DNA from: Lethocerus indicus
Taxonomy: Eukaryota; Arthropoda; Insecta; Hemiptera; Belostomatidae
Assembly: GCA_019843655.1 (NCBI GenBank)
Contig: JACDQD010000002.1
Span: forward strand, 1,188,585-1,252,584
Direction: 5' to 3'
DNA length: 64,000 bases
Under the pieces are notes generated by a model that did no database searches, had not been told where the DNA came from, and worked only from the letters and a program-made list of their open reading frames with translations. Positions 37,809-50,634 of the stretch are shown piece by piece (within the stretch, counting starts at the first letter, position 1; the number at the start of each line of letters is the position of its first letter). The position numbers were made by a program, and so were the translations under genes.

Positions 37809-40800
37809 TATATAAAACATGGAACGAAAAATCTGATTTATTGGGAAATGTCGTAAAATTTAACGCAGTACGGCAGCGTCCATTGGCGAAGTCCGGCGCG
37901 AACTTAGCACGTAACAGCAAGCGTTGAAGGTATATATTCAGGAATATCCGAACCCGACACAACAAGATATAACCCGATCTCCATTCCGCGCGAATTCTTA
38001 TCGCCGTCCCCGTAATATCCGTAAGCCGGATCCGATTGGGTCCGGGTCGCCGGCGAACCATACTCCCGGCGGTCATGGGGCGTCGATTCAACTAACTTTA
38101 TTCAGTATCCCGATCGCGGTTCGCCCGATTGCAAAACGCTATGAAGAGGTTCGGCGAGAAATTGGGCCACATAATATAACTCCTCGTTTATGCCGAAGAT
38201 GGGATTGAGAACCGCAACCAAGTGCCCCGTACGCCCAGCTTGTGTCGACCGCCCGATTTTTACTTTCTTCGGTGAGGGGAGGGCGAAAGTGGTCTTGTTT
38301 TTGTTTGGGGTGGTGGGGGAGGGCAGGTTGTTTCATGCATGCACAAGTGGCAGACAAGACGGTTGTCCGAGCTAAAAACATACCTTATTCTATAGGGTTT
38401 ACCCCGCCTTCACCACCTCTACGGCGCCCCCCCCCCTATCAAACAACGTTCCGTATCGTTTTTCATTGTTTCCCGGCCCCCGATATTCCTCCTACGAATT
38501 TCTGCCCTATCCAATTCCGCGGCCATCATAAAAATGCATCGATATTGATTCGGCATCCGGTTCGGGGGGCGGTTTTAACCCCCCCCCAGCAATCGTGTCG
38601 CGGTTCGGAGAATCGTGCACGTGCGAGCGCTTCACACCCGCGTATTTACGGAACAATCCACAAACAGTGTCGGCGGCGTAAATAATATAAATGCGACCGT
38701 AAAACGTATTCACACGAGGTGAACAAAACGTTCGATTCTGAGCCAGACCCCCCAGTCCTCATCAGTTAATTTATGTCTTAGAACGTGCTAGCGGAACTCC
38801 GATTAATGCGAGACATTCTCTTCAAGTTCAACATTTGAATTCAAACAGTTATTGTGGCTATACCCTCCTCATCTGGAGGGTTCGAAGGTCAGAAAAATCG
38901 CTAAGACAAATAGTTAACCGAGATGACCGGCGGAATTACATTATGTGGTGAATATATGGTCGGCGCCGGCGGCTGCGCGGGATAGCATTACGGGAGGTCA
39001 TTACCTCGTCAATTCGATCTTATTTTTTCATGAAAGTTGGGGGAGGAGAAAAAATGAAAGGTAGGGCAGAGTTTACATGGGAAGGTGGGGGGGCAGCTAC
39101 CCCGGGATAGTGGGAGGGTGGCCGGGGGTTCTGGCAAATGAGGGTCGTCGGACGGACCGCGAAGGGCGGCTGAAAAGCGACGAGAAGGAGGAGAAAATGA
39201 ATGGACGGGGAAGCGCGGAGGAGGAGACCTTCCGGGTATATTAGGCCCGGCATCCCCTCTGCTGTCTGTATAGACGGCGCGGTCTGCCCCTCGAGCAACC
39301 CCCGAGAGCTTTCTACATAAGTACTACACTTCCCCCTTTTCTCATCCTAATATAACGATGTTCCTTCTCTCTCTTCTTCTATTTCCGAGGAGGGCTTTTT
39401 TTTTTGTTGCTTTCCAAAAGAATATGCCTACTACTCGGGAAACATCCGACAGCGCTCCATTTATTAGGCCTCCAGCGTATAGTTTTCTCATTTGTGTAAA
39501 TTCAGTGACGAATATCTGGAGGAGTGCCTCCTCCTATCAAAACAATGTCCATTTTTCAACGCTGCGCTCGTTTCATTCTAAAAAAAATGAGTAATAAGGC
39601 AATGCGGGTTAACATTGCAAGGTAAACAAGAAACTTGCATGTTTTCTGATGCCTCACTACTCTACTGAAACCGGTCTAGAATAAGACACCCGAATTTACA
39701 CGGTTACCACCTGACTGGTATCTTCGATTCGTGTCAATCAATAAAAGGACACGACGGTAAATCTTGCTGCAATAACTCGCTACGAGATGTTATCAGATTT
39801 GGTCTTATCAATTCATTAAACGTACTATTATCGCGTCACCGTAGGACAAATGTTAGGTTTACAGTAGAATGTTTTACGTAACATGGAAAATTCGAGCAAG
39901 ATTTTTGTACCAAATACAAATTTTGAACGAAATTTACAAAATTATCAGTCGCCTAATCAATCCTGAGTTTGTATTCTACCATTTACTCTGGCATTCCATA
40001 GATATTAGAAACTTAGCAGTGTACACCTCTCGGAGCACCAAATGACAGTAACAGCGCGGAAAATCTCTTCTATAAATTCACTTAATAAAAGGACATTCGG
40101 ATTTATATTTGACTTCCAACATGATTAAGTTAATTTCATAATTAATTTTTCTAGTCATCTATTTTACGTAGTTCAACTATTGATGTTGGAGACCATTTAA
40201 AATTGAGAAAATTTTAACGTTGTCGAGGATGTTTATACGTCGGGTTTTGTATACTGCGTGTAACCACACGTGAAAAGGTCGGGTTGGAAAATTCGTTTAG
40301 AAAAAAAAAAAAATGCCGGGTGCTTAGGGGGGATGCGAAAATGCCGGGCGTGAATGAGGGACCAGGGAGGGGGGGCAAAAGATGAAATTAGGGCAAACTC
40401 GCCCCAGATGAAAGGGATTCAAATGAATGCGATGAGACGGCAAGGCACGCCTCGAAATTTGAATACAAAACCTCCGTCTTCGGTATGTAGGTATGAATTT
40501 AGGTATGTATATAAGGAGGAGAATAGCCGGCCGGCGGGGTTAATGCTTCAACCGGCGAAGATCTCCTCCACAGAAGTGTTCCCTTCTTCAATTTCTTCCC
40601 CTTTCCCCCTTCCCCTTTTTCATAAAGTCCTTTTCTTTCTTCGACTTCAAATTGAAGAATGAGAAAAAAGCCGCAAAGGCATTCACCGACTGGAATCAAA
40701 TTCAACCGCGCCGACTCCATTATTTTTTCTCGCGGCATTTTTTCATTATACGCTTATTTACACGGTATAAGCGTGTATAATCGAAAATTTATGCGACGGG

Positions 40801-41300
40801 CGAAATGGATCTTTTTTACCGGAGTTCTCTTCGTGAAATTTTCTCCAGTTTCTACCGACAACAAACATTTCCAATCATAATATAAAACAAAAGTTTCTGA
40901 ACAGTTAGAAAAGAAATCATTTTTTGGCCTAAATGAACCATAATCTGAATCATTTGACATGTGGACAAGGTTGGGAACTTTATTGTACATTTTATTGCAT
41001 CCCTGAAATATAATTGTATCTTTAATCTTTTTTTTTTAAGTAAAAAAAAAGTCAAGAACCCGTTATGAGTACCTCTGGAAGGCTCTGGAAATGATGTTTT
41101 GTTTACGTTTTTATTTTTAAATAAACGTACCATTTAACGTTTTATTGTCAAATACGATTGTAACAAGAATCATCGTCAAACCTCGGCTTGTTTAGATTTG
41201 GCTCCGCTTATTTGTAAAATTCGGCGCAGGACTGAAAGTTTTTCTTTTGGTACCAATTTAAGGCCCTCATTAAAAATACTCCGCCAAAAAAAAACCAGGG

Positions 41301-41304
<4 letters not shown>

Positions 41305-41345
<41 letters not shown>
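41305..41345. repeat. (TA)n array
   Basis: About 41 bp of pure TA alternation inside the A-B intron. Confidence 0.95.
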
Positions 41346-41347
<2 letters not shown>

Positions 41348-43816
41348 ACGACAAAATGAAGTCCCCGTGAGCAAAGCGTCAAAGTGTAAGGCCATTAGTT
41401 CAACGGGATGGGAAAAGTATGCGAAATAAATTATAGTCAAAAATAGGCAAAGACTCCACGTATTATTACTTGTAATTTGGTTGGAAGTTCCACAATTTGT
41501 GCAGAATATTCAACGGCCTACGAAAATTTACGATTTGAAGTTGTAATAAAAGTGTAATAAAAAGTAATGAGTACCTGAATGTGGGTAGTTTGTTGTCTTC
41601 ACACGTCACCAGCGTATCTCAAGAAGCAGCTATTATTTATAATTCCTTTACGCCCATTTTTTTGTGCTAATTACTCGATTTTTGTACCCGTTACAACTGG
41701 TCAATTCTCTGTGTGACCGTGATATATATAAGGGACTCGGTAATTTATCCCGAGAACCGCTCGTAATAAATTCACATTTCTTAGAGATTGAAAAGTTTTC
41801 GACGTGTGCAGCTAATTGGTGAATCAGATTGAATTATTTATTATTGAGAAGCGCTTTCAATTTCATGACCAACTTTTCAACTCGGATAATAAAAGCGTTT
41901 TACGCGAGAATTAGAGCGAAAAGAGGCGGTTCGGAAAGCCGGACGTACTAAAATTAACTGAATAATAAGGAAAACACCTTTCGTTAAAAAATTGATTTAG
42001 CCAAAAGATAGTGGATAGCTTGTAGCTGAGTATTATTTATTCTGGTATTAAGATTAAATGCCTTATGCTAATAGGTTGTACGTATAGATCAGTTTCTACT
42101 GGACTACTAGAGCATTAACAGTTTACCGAGGCAGCGCCAAACTGGTAATTCGCTTAGGGTAGGTGTAACGGCCCGATGTAACAATTACACGGTACCAAGT
42201 ACGTAAACGCTGGGGGTACAATTTGGTCCGATTAGCGGCTAAAATATTACAGGGTGGTGGGGGGGGCGCGCGCTCGGCCAAAGGCAAGTTGAATAATAGG
42301 CGCTAATAGAGGCGTTTTACACGAACAGGCTCGAATAACCGCGACCGTAAAAACTTGAAAATATTCAGGGCCGGTTGCAGCCCTTTACATTACAGCCCTT
42401 TTACTTGTTTCGCCGGCCTAGCTCAGATAAGCTCGGAGGCCGGGGCCTAATTTCCACAATCGCGTCCCGAGCTTTTAAGGTAGGTTCGGGGCCTCTTTCG
42501 CTTCGGTCTTTCAGTCTTTCCTTTTTTTTTTTTTTTGTTGAACGCGCCCCGCTCTACGAACACGCGACCGCACGAACACAATCTGGATGTAAATCCGTAT
42601 CAAAGGCTCGCAAGCGGGATGGAGAGAGAAAGAGGAAACCTATTATTCCATGGCGATTACTTCAAGTTTGCAATTCCTATGTTTCACGAAAGATATAACA
42701 GCGCGATAAAGAAAAAAAAAGAACAGAAAATCAACTGTGTGTAAGGTTGTTTAGTTACAATTATACGGCAAAAAATATACGGACATGAAACAATTATCAA
42801 TAACAGGTAACAGGTTCGATATTGATACATGGAAAGTTCTCCCTTATTTCGGCAAAAGACTATTTTATCATTCGCATTGTTTGTAATTATAATTGCCAAC
42901 ATGCACAAGGAGGAAATATGACAAAACAATATTGGAATCGTGGATAGATTTGTTATAAAAAAAACAATAAATTCTATGGAGTATGGATTCTTAATACGGT
43001 ATCTGCTGTTACCGGTTCTGAGGCTATTTACGAGTTATAGGGGGGGGGTCTCCCAGGAACCGTTAACAGTCATTAGAGTTAATAGCATTTTCGGTCGGTA
43101 ACATTACATACGGGCGGGGATATAAAAATATTTAGATCTCACTCCGGAGGGCCGTTTCCCCCCCGAAGGAGATCTGTTTCTTAGTTAAAAATTTGTCCTA
43201 TCATTGAAGGTCCACCTCGCCGAACCGCCCTTATACAGTATTAGACGTTACAGATGCATTCTGTGAACGTTATAAACTGTTGAAAGCGAAAGTGAAACTG
43301 GCCGTGGGAGGGCGTTATCTCCGGGCTTATGCAAATTACATCCGAAGGGAGCTTATTTGGAGCATAAAGTTCCAAATCGCCGTCCTATCCCACTGGGGCG
43401 AGTGCCTTCCGCCTGGCTCTGATATATATATATAAATATAATTTGTACATACATATATACATATATTTGCAGGAGTTGAAATTAAGCGGTAGTCTAAACT
43501 AAGGTTAATAACGTTGATATCATAACCGAAGAAGAGAATAATGTCCAAAGAAGTTTATAGCACGTAACAGTTGGAATGAGAGGCTTGATAAACGTATCAA
43601 GTAAGTAGCATAAATGTTGACATTTAATAAAAATTAAAATGCTGGGATATAATAAAAATATTTCGGGGATATCTAGCGAATAAGGTGGGTTACAAAATGG
43701 AGCATAGAATACGAGAAATATTAAAGGAAAAAAATAAATATACTAAGTCAAAATTTAAGTTTTAAACACTGTGGAAAGTGTTTTTTATTCAAGTTTTAAA
43801 TATTAATTCGATTTAC

Positions 43817-43914
43817 CTCTGCTGGGGGGTCGGCGTGGACAATGCAGACGAGCTGAGCTTCGTAACCCTCTCCGGAATGCACCCAACTCCTCTCGACCTC
43901 GATCTCCGGCGGGT
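43817..43914 (-). CDS. Internal exon A of an Ig-superfamily cell adhesion gene (Ig domain, first half)
   Basis: This 98-nt exon is preceded by a pyrimidine-rich tract ending in ttgcag and followed by the donor gtaaat. It begins with two bases (AC) completing a split codon, then encodes 32 residues starting PPEIEVERSWVHSGEGYEAQ and continuing LVCIVHADPPAE, and ends in phase 0. The cysteine in LVC is the B-strand cysteine of an immunoglobulin domain. The SWVHSGEGYEAQLVC block is characteristic of the last Ig domain of insect klingon / lachesin / CG34353-type neuronal adhesion proteins, which act at the cell surface in homophilic or heterophilic adhesion. The first codon is NAC; the family usually has Tyr here, which would need the upstream exon to end in T. 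The preceding exon is not in the window, or I cannot see it, so the intron upstream is at least 20 kb. The family call is firm; the exact paralogue is not. Confidence 0.94.
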
Positions 43915-45633
43915 CTGCAATAAAATAATAAAAACAATTAATAATAAACGGAATTAAATAATGGTCCACACGGAGAACCGGTATATAATATATCCACCGT
44001 AACGTATCTAAAAATTATTATGATTAACACGCTGATTGGCTACCGGCTGGCAGCCGAAACAGGCCGCCGAACAGTTATTTAAACAGTAATATAATTATAC
44101 TTTTATTATAATCGGAAGATACATTTTCTAAAATCAGATTTTGTAAGAACTGCTGAGGGCTGCTGCACGTCCATTGGGGCCGTTTAACTTTGTCCCTTTT
44201 ATATACATATATTTATATATTTATTCTTTTTTAATGATAAATAAAGCGGCAAAGAAAACGGTGAAGGGCTGGAGGGGGCGGGGGGAATATAAATGAAGGT
44301 GGGGGGGGGGGTGGCGTCGGTTCCCCTTTTATTATACGCTCTGAGGTGATTATCGTTTATTTAACGCTCGAAGAAGAAAAAGAAAATGGGCGAACACCGA
44401 AATTTCTAAATGTCGTTAGCCACCTTGGGGCCGGGTCGGTTTATCAAGGAGCAGAGAATAGAAAGGCCCGCGACCATATTGTAGTCCCAGAAGGAGAGAG
44501 GGAGGAAGGAGGGATGGAGGGGAAGGTGCCGGAGAGAAAGTGACGGAGGGGGGGGGAATGCATTTACGAGAACATTTTTTTTTAAAGAAAAGAATTTCTC
44601 GGTCGACGACACACTAGGGGTTGTTGGGGGTGGGGGGGGGGGTTCATTAGGGACACGGCGACAGCACAGTCTGGAGACCACCTCGTTTTCTCATTTTTTA
44701 AAATTAATATTAAAACATTCACCGGAGCCAGAACCGTCTGGCCCTTTGTCGGTCCTTCGGGCCAACCCCCTCAGCCAGCCCCCGAGTAAGGGACAGGGAC
44801 AAATCGGCATAATAAGGGACCAAATATCAATATAAGAAAAATATAAGAAAGAAAAGATAAAATTATTAATATTACTTTAATAAACTTCTGGGCAAGACCT
44901 GTCCTCCCATCAGCAATGAAGAATTTGAAAAATCTAGTTCTAGAAATTGTTATTTTAGTTTCAGTAGAGAACAATGATGACAAAGCAATTACATTCTATT
45001 CAAATTTCGCGTTCAACCCCCGAGCGCTTAGTTGTTAATCCGGGCGTTGAAGTCCAGTATTTTTCCAGTTAATCCGACGTAAGTCGTAAAGTAGAGTTCG
45101 GACACAATGTGAGTGCATTTAAGGTAGGGGGCCAATCGTCGGAGGATTCGGTCGTAACGGGGGGGCGGGGGCGGGAAAAATTAATGATTTCGACCGTAGA
45201 GTGGTTTAGGGCGTGCGGAGAGGGCGGTCACGAAGGCGGGGCGTTTAACTCCCCGAATCGCCGAGAAGATTTATCGGGCCGCGGAAGAAGTGTTGTGCGG
45301 CGATGGTAAGAAGGGTAATGAGGCCCGCAGGTCCGTGTTCGGGAGGTTTAACTACGCCGTGGCCTAGAGGGAGGTGTAGAGGGAGAGTGCCGCGCTGAGG
45401 GCTAAGTTATGGCGGCGACCAGGTGCACTCCCCCTACACCCGTCTATTTATTAGACGGTTTTTTGCCCCTCGGCTCCACCCCCACACACACCCTCCAAAC
45501 CAGCAACTATCGCCCCCACTCTCCCTCTCTCTCTCGAGCGGGTAAATAGGGGTTCGAATCCCGGTGTGTATGGACACAAAATCGTACCATTTTTAAGGTA
45601 TTCCGGGAATTTCAATTTATTCATTCCACTCTT
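43915..45633 (-). other. Intron upstream of exon A, proximal part
   Basis: It has two G11 runs (44301-44311 and 44632-44642) and a GGGGCGGGGG-rich patch near 45150-45300. No upstream Ig exon is recognised. Confidence 0.6.
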
Positions 45634-45644
45634 TTTAGTTGTCC

Positions 45645-46204
45645 CCACACCCGACTGAAAAGAACAGATCTAAATCGCAAATTTGGACTGTTGAGACCTC
45701 TTTTGAAAAGGACATCAAGACTTACAATAGTCAACCAACTGACAATATATAAAGCTATACTAAAACCGCCACGGACATACGGAATAGAACTATGGGGTTC
45801 CGCCAAGAAATCCAACATCGCTCGCATCCAAACATTCCAGTCAAAAGTCCTCAGTACCATCCTTAATGCTCCCCCCGGGGTATGTTTCTAACCGAACAAT
45901 CCATAATGACCTCAACATACCGACAGTCGACGAAGTCGCTAAATCACGCTTACTTAAGTTCCATTCCCGCCTCTCTCCACATCCAAATCCACTCGTTCAG
46001 TCCCTTTCCTCTTCTACCCATCCATTATCCCCCCACGTCGACTTAAACGCCGCCGGCCTAGAGACTTTCTGTAGACCGGATACAGGTCAAAAGTACCATC
46101 GCTGGACGGGGCCTATATCGAGCGAAACAAGTCAAACTAGTCAAACAGACCGCCATTGTACCTATAACTAACAATAGTTGATTGTACAATAAAGTTAAAA
46201 AAAA
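45645..46204 (+). mobile_element. Jockey-type LINE 3' fragment, copy D (best preserved)
   Basis: This plus-strand copy starts at CCACACCCGACTGAAAAG and encodes the C-terminal end of a non-LTR reverse transcriptase. It reads RLKRTDLNRKFGLLRPLLKR, LTIVNQLTIYKAILKP, RTYGIELWGSAKKSNIARIQ, FQSKVLSTILNAPPG; then, after a frameshift in a C/G run near 45876, YVSNRTIHNDLNIPTVDEVA and KSRLLKFHSRLSPHPNPL. The xxTYGIxLWGxAxxSNIxxIQxFQ and NDLNIPTVxEE-type blocks are typical of the Jockey clade. It ends with aataaag and A8 (46197-46204). Imperfect direct repeats tttagttgtcc (45634-45644) and tttagtttgtcc (46208-46219) look like target-site duplications, so both ends appear real. Confidence 0.9.
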
Positions 46205-47343
46205 CTGTTTAGTTTGTCCTGTTTTTCAGGGTGTACTGTGAAAGCCTTAGTAGTTGTGAGGGAACGTGTTAATCTGAATTCCCATCCCTAAAGTCTAACT
46301 ATTTGCTGATTACGATTATTACAAACTTGTTGTACGGATACGATGTTAAAAATTGGTCACAATCGAACGAGGTTTATTCCGGGGGGATAACTTCTAAGAC
46401 ACATTTATGCCTGATGCCCCTTCTCTAGCTCTCCCTTCTCTATCTGGTAAATTGGGTCCGGTTCCATCCCTGGATCTCGGCCTCCATTTTAGCCCCTGCC
46501 ACTTTCTCGAGGATACAGAGAAAGCTCTCTCTAAAGAAACAAAAAAAAAGTAAAGTCGCTCGAGGCTTTTCCGAGACTCCCTTAAAACGATGGGCCTCGT
46601 TCAATAAAGTCGGAGGTAAGACGGGTCGTGTTTATGCACACCGTATTACCGGTTGATTAAAAGTATCAAATGATATATTAAACGAGTGAATATATTTCAA
46701 ATTAGACAAAGAAAAAAATTATAGGAACAAATGTGTTCTAAATCGGTTTAAATTGACTAAAACATTAGTGCTCCTGTCCACGAACTACGGCCCACCAATA
46801 AAAGCCTTTCGCAGTGTAATTACTAATAATAATAACTGAGATTTATTAAAACTAATACAGGACTGATATAATTTGAGCTAATCTAATATAATCTAAACTG
46901 AAACCTGGGAGATAAACCGTATTTCATTGGGCGTGAACTAAACGAAAAAGGGAAACAACTTCATTCAATTGTCGTTTGTATGTGGCCACGGGTTGCGAGG
47001 GAGGGGAGTGGGGCGTAAACTTAAATAAGGGACAGCGCTGTGAAGTTGGAAGGGCGTTATTTCTTAATCCAGTTTAGCTAGGGAGGGTCGGGCCTGAGAT
47101 AGGTAGGGGTTTCCTCCACTTGTAGTACTGGAACTTAAAATCGATCGGCTATGAGACGACCCCTCTCTCTCACCCTCTCTCCTCTATTTTCGGTCAATTT
47201 CTTCCAATTGGTCGGCGTGGGCCCTCTCTCTCTCTCTCTCTCTCAACGCCAAGTGCTTCAAGTACTTAGCGAGTTAAAGCAGTCTTTGTGAGGGGCCCGC
47301 CCGGGGGATTAAACTTAGACCCGGGGTCCGACCCCCCGGACTT

Positions 47344-47395
47344 GAGAGAGAGAGGGAGAGGGAGGGAGGGAGGGAGACAGAGAGGGAGAGAGAGA
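47344..47395. repeat. (GA)n / GGGA purine tract
   Basis: The plus strand is gagagagagagggagaggga followed by gggaggg units. It lies about 100 bp from an inverted (CT)n array at 47220-47244. Confidence 0.9.
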
Positions 47396-48085
47396 ACCGG
47401 TTTCAAAGCGTGCAAACTAACCCCCGCCAAACCGCACAGGTTAATCGTTACCGCGCTTTAACTTGAAGTTCCGGCCAAATTTTACAGCCGTCTAAACCGC
47501 TTAAAATTGAAGGGTTCTGACACTTAAAAGATTCATAAGTTGTTTTGTGGAATAAACCGGTATTTTCATCATTCTTTAATATCGGTCAAACTTTGTCCAC
47601 AAAAATATTTCGTCGATTTTATTTAACTGAGAATCTACGGGGGGGGGAGGGTAAACAGTTTTCGGAAGAATTACAATCAAGAAAAGCAGGCCTAGAACTT
47701 TACAGCTGTAAAATACGCATCCCCGCTAGAGGGGATATCTTCGTCAGTTCCTGATTGGGGGAAAACTATAAAAGGATGGATGTACATCTATCAATTCACC
47801 CTATCGTGATTCATCTTCTGCCCTATGGGAGATGATCAATTTTACTGAGGACGACAAATTTACACCCTACTAGAAATTGCCGTATATATCTAAAGGTACC
47901 TTATTGTAATCGAATACCCGTGCACGAGACACTGCCTTAGGTAGGTATTCCTCGCTGGGTTTTAGGGCCGGGGGAATAAATTAACAGGGCTCGTGACATT
48001 GAAAAACTACAGCTGGATCATTAGGCGGTCGGTGGTGTGCCACTTATCTACTGACGTGAAGGCCGTCCATAACTCACACCAGGGG

Positions 48086-48087
<2 letters not shown>

Positions 48088-48139
<52 letters not shown>

Positions 48140-48180
48140 CTCTCTCTCTCTCTCTCTACTCTCTATCTCTCTCTTTCTCT
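48088..48180. repeat. (CT)n array
   Basis: About 49 bp of pure CT, then interrupted CT units. The Ser/Leu-repeat reading frame here is an artefact. Confidence 0.95.
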
Positions 48181-50597
48181 CCCAAACACCAATCCCACGA
48201 CCGACCAATCTCATCGCAAATCAAATTAGCCTCTAAACACTTCTCTAGTACCCCTCTAGTCTATTTCATAACACAGTATCGAGTGTCGTCCTTCGTTGGA
48301 AAAATTACTTCGATATTATATAATTATTTAGTCAGACAACTTTGTGACAGTGTGCGAAAATTGAACTGAACTACTTAAAAAAAAGGATCGCTAACACGAG
48401 TGATTTCCTCCCAAACAATCCCAAACTATAAGGCGAACAGAATCCTCGCAAAAGAAAACATCAAAATGAAATTGGTCGTTAGGCTACAAGATATTTTTAT
48501 TTCGACCAGTACGTGTCACTCTGATTTCATTGAAGGATTAAAACACAGCCTAAACTCAATTGACTTAACTAACTCAAAACCTACTAACCGACCTTAATCA
48601 ACAAAACATTGCAGTTTGAATCTGGTTTGACTTATTCCCTGGTCTGCTATAGCTTATTCCCCAACTAGAACGGCTCTCTGAGCAGCGAGTTACTCAGGTT
48701 TATAGACGGTTATTTCCCTAATTAATTCTGGTTTAATATGCGTCGAATAAAGGAGTGGATTTGTGCGACTGTCGCCAGTGAATAATTTCACGTACCGAAA
48801 ACTTGCGCCCCAAATACTATTCTGTACGCGGCCGGCTCGAAGGTGAATGGAAGAATGAAATGGGATACGGGCGTAATGGTGTAAAGCGCCACTAACTTAA
48901 GGATAATACGAAGGGTAGGGAATACTAATTAGGAGGCCGAAAAGAGTACGCGGACCTCGTACTGAACCGAATGCACGAACACATAGTTTCACGCACACAA
49001 AGTCTGGTTCAAACTGCGGGGCGGAATGGGGCCCTAATTGGAGGATAGCGGGTACGGAAAGGGACCGATAGGCAGGAGACGGTGGTTCTAGTAATATTGA
49101 AGGGCCGAAGTGAAGCATTATTAAGGAGAATTAACGGAGGGACAGCAAGGGTTTGGAGCCGGTGAGGAGCGAGAGGGGGCCTTGTTCCGCACCACCGATA
49201 ATATTCACCAAGCGCCTGTCAACCCGGCCCATAGGCAGACCCGCAAACCACACCTGTCTTGCCGGCAAACGCCGGGGGTATCATCTACCTTTTTCCTTCC
49301 GCGAATTGTACAATTTCAGTACGAAATTTAAAATCAGACCATTAAAACACATAAAACACTAATTTATTTTATATATATAGTTGTAACTCTGAACCGAAAT
49401 GTAATTCATCTGGCACTCCTCACCGGTTTCCCTGATAATTGAAAATTCGAGTGTGGGAGTGAAGGAGGAGCGAAAAAAAAAGAGGGAGAATTCCTGCAGT
49501 AATTTGAAGTTGTTATTACTTGCATCGGACGGAGAGCGGAGAGGGGGGGGTGTGTTTATTCATGGCCGAAGGGTAGAAAAAGTTATTAGGGCTCGAATTT
49601 CGTGGGGGAGGGAGAGGGCCCTTTCGGTTGCGGCGGGGGGGGGGTCGAAGAACAATGCCCCCGGGGGCAGATGAACAGGGGAGGTAGAATTCCCGCCGAC
49701 CGGTTCAACACTGATTGATATTATTTGCCGGGAGATCGTGGTTGGGGAAGGGGAGGGGGAGGGGGTGGAGAGGCCGGCTCCAACAACCGATTAAACCAAC
49801 TGATTAAACAAGGACTACAATTAATAGGGCCAGCGGCTGCACAACCCATCCCGGCCACACCACACGGGGGCCGGGCTCAATCTCTGGACCCGACAGTCAG
49901 ACAGGCGAATCTACCGCCCCCGCCATTTAATTCCCTATTTGTTAACCGATAATTATTCATCGCCACTCTATGGCCGCCCGTACATACGTTTATGGCAACT
50001 ATTAATGCGATGAATATTAATTGTTCGCGAGGCCCTCTATCTTAAGTTTAAGTTTTCTGAATTCTTTATACGAACTCGCCGATTTGAATCTGCGGTAATA
50101 ATCGGGAGATATTTAAAAAAAATTCTAATAGCGGTCAGGGTCTAAAGTGTAAATTTTAGAACGATCGAAAAAGTCAAATATCCGCACTACGGGCCATTTA
50201 ATCTATTTTCTTTATATAGGAAACAATTCTATAGATAAACTGAAGGGAAAATCCGAGTGCGTACTCTATCTTGATTGTATATTATACCAATTTATATTTA
50301 TAATTATTTCTCCCTCTCACCTAATGTATTATAATGTATAAAAGGACAATAATGGAAGGGAGCGGTTCTATCTTGGACGAAACAGGTTTTCCGTTTTTCT
50401 TGAGTAATTAAACTCTTCTTCCAGACCTTTCTTAACTTGTATACACTACTTATATACATGCATATGTTCATGAATACCGGTGCTCCATCAGTAGTCTTAA
50501 TGCGGACTCTGACGGGGTAAATGAGTTATTTTGTAGGGGGAGGGAGCGAGGCGTAGTCGCATCCCTCCACCCCATCCTCCCTCATCTTCCCCTCCGA

Positions 50598-50633
<36 letters not shown>
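50598..50633. repeat. (CT)n array
   Basis: About 36 bp of pure CT repeats in a C-rich context. Confidence 0.95.

Positions 50634-50634
<1 letters not shown>

Larger units (their letters stand above)
20348..43816 (-). other. Giant intron between exons A and B (23,469 bp)
   Basis: It runs from the donor gtaaat at 43816 to the acceptor ttcgcag ending at 20348. Identified contents are Jockey copy C, the piggyBac-like element at 22790, the mini-mariner at 24174, hairpin copy H3, mariner derivative 3, and the microsatellites and G/C runs listed separately. The long stretches 24337-27730, 27825-37258 and 37811-43816 otherwise show only AT-rich intron sequence with scattered CpG-rich patches and no exon I can support. 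Confidence 0.85.

Noticed and set aside
45541..45575. tRNA T-loop-like sequence ggttcgaatccc
   Set aside because: The arms flanking the loop do not pair beyond three bases, and no acceptor stem, D arm or anticodon arm can be built upstream.
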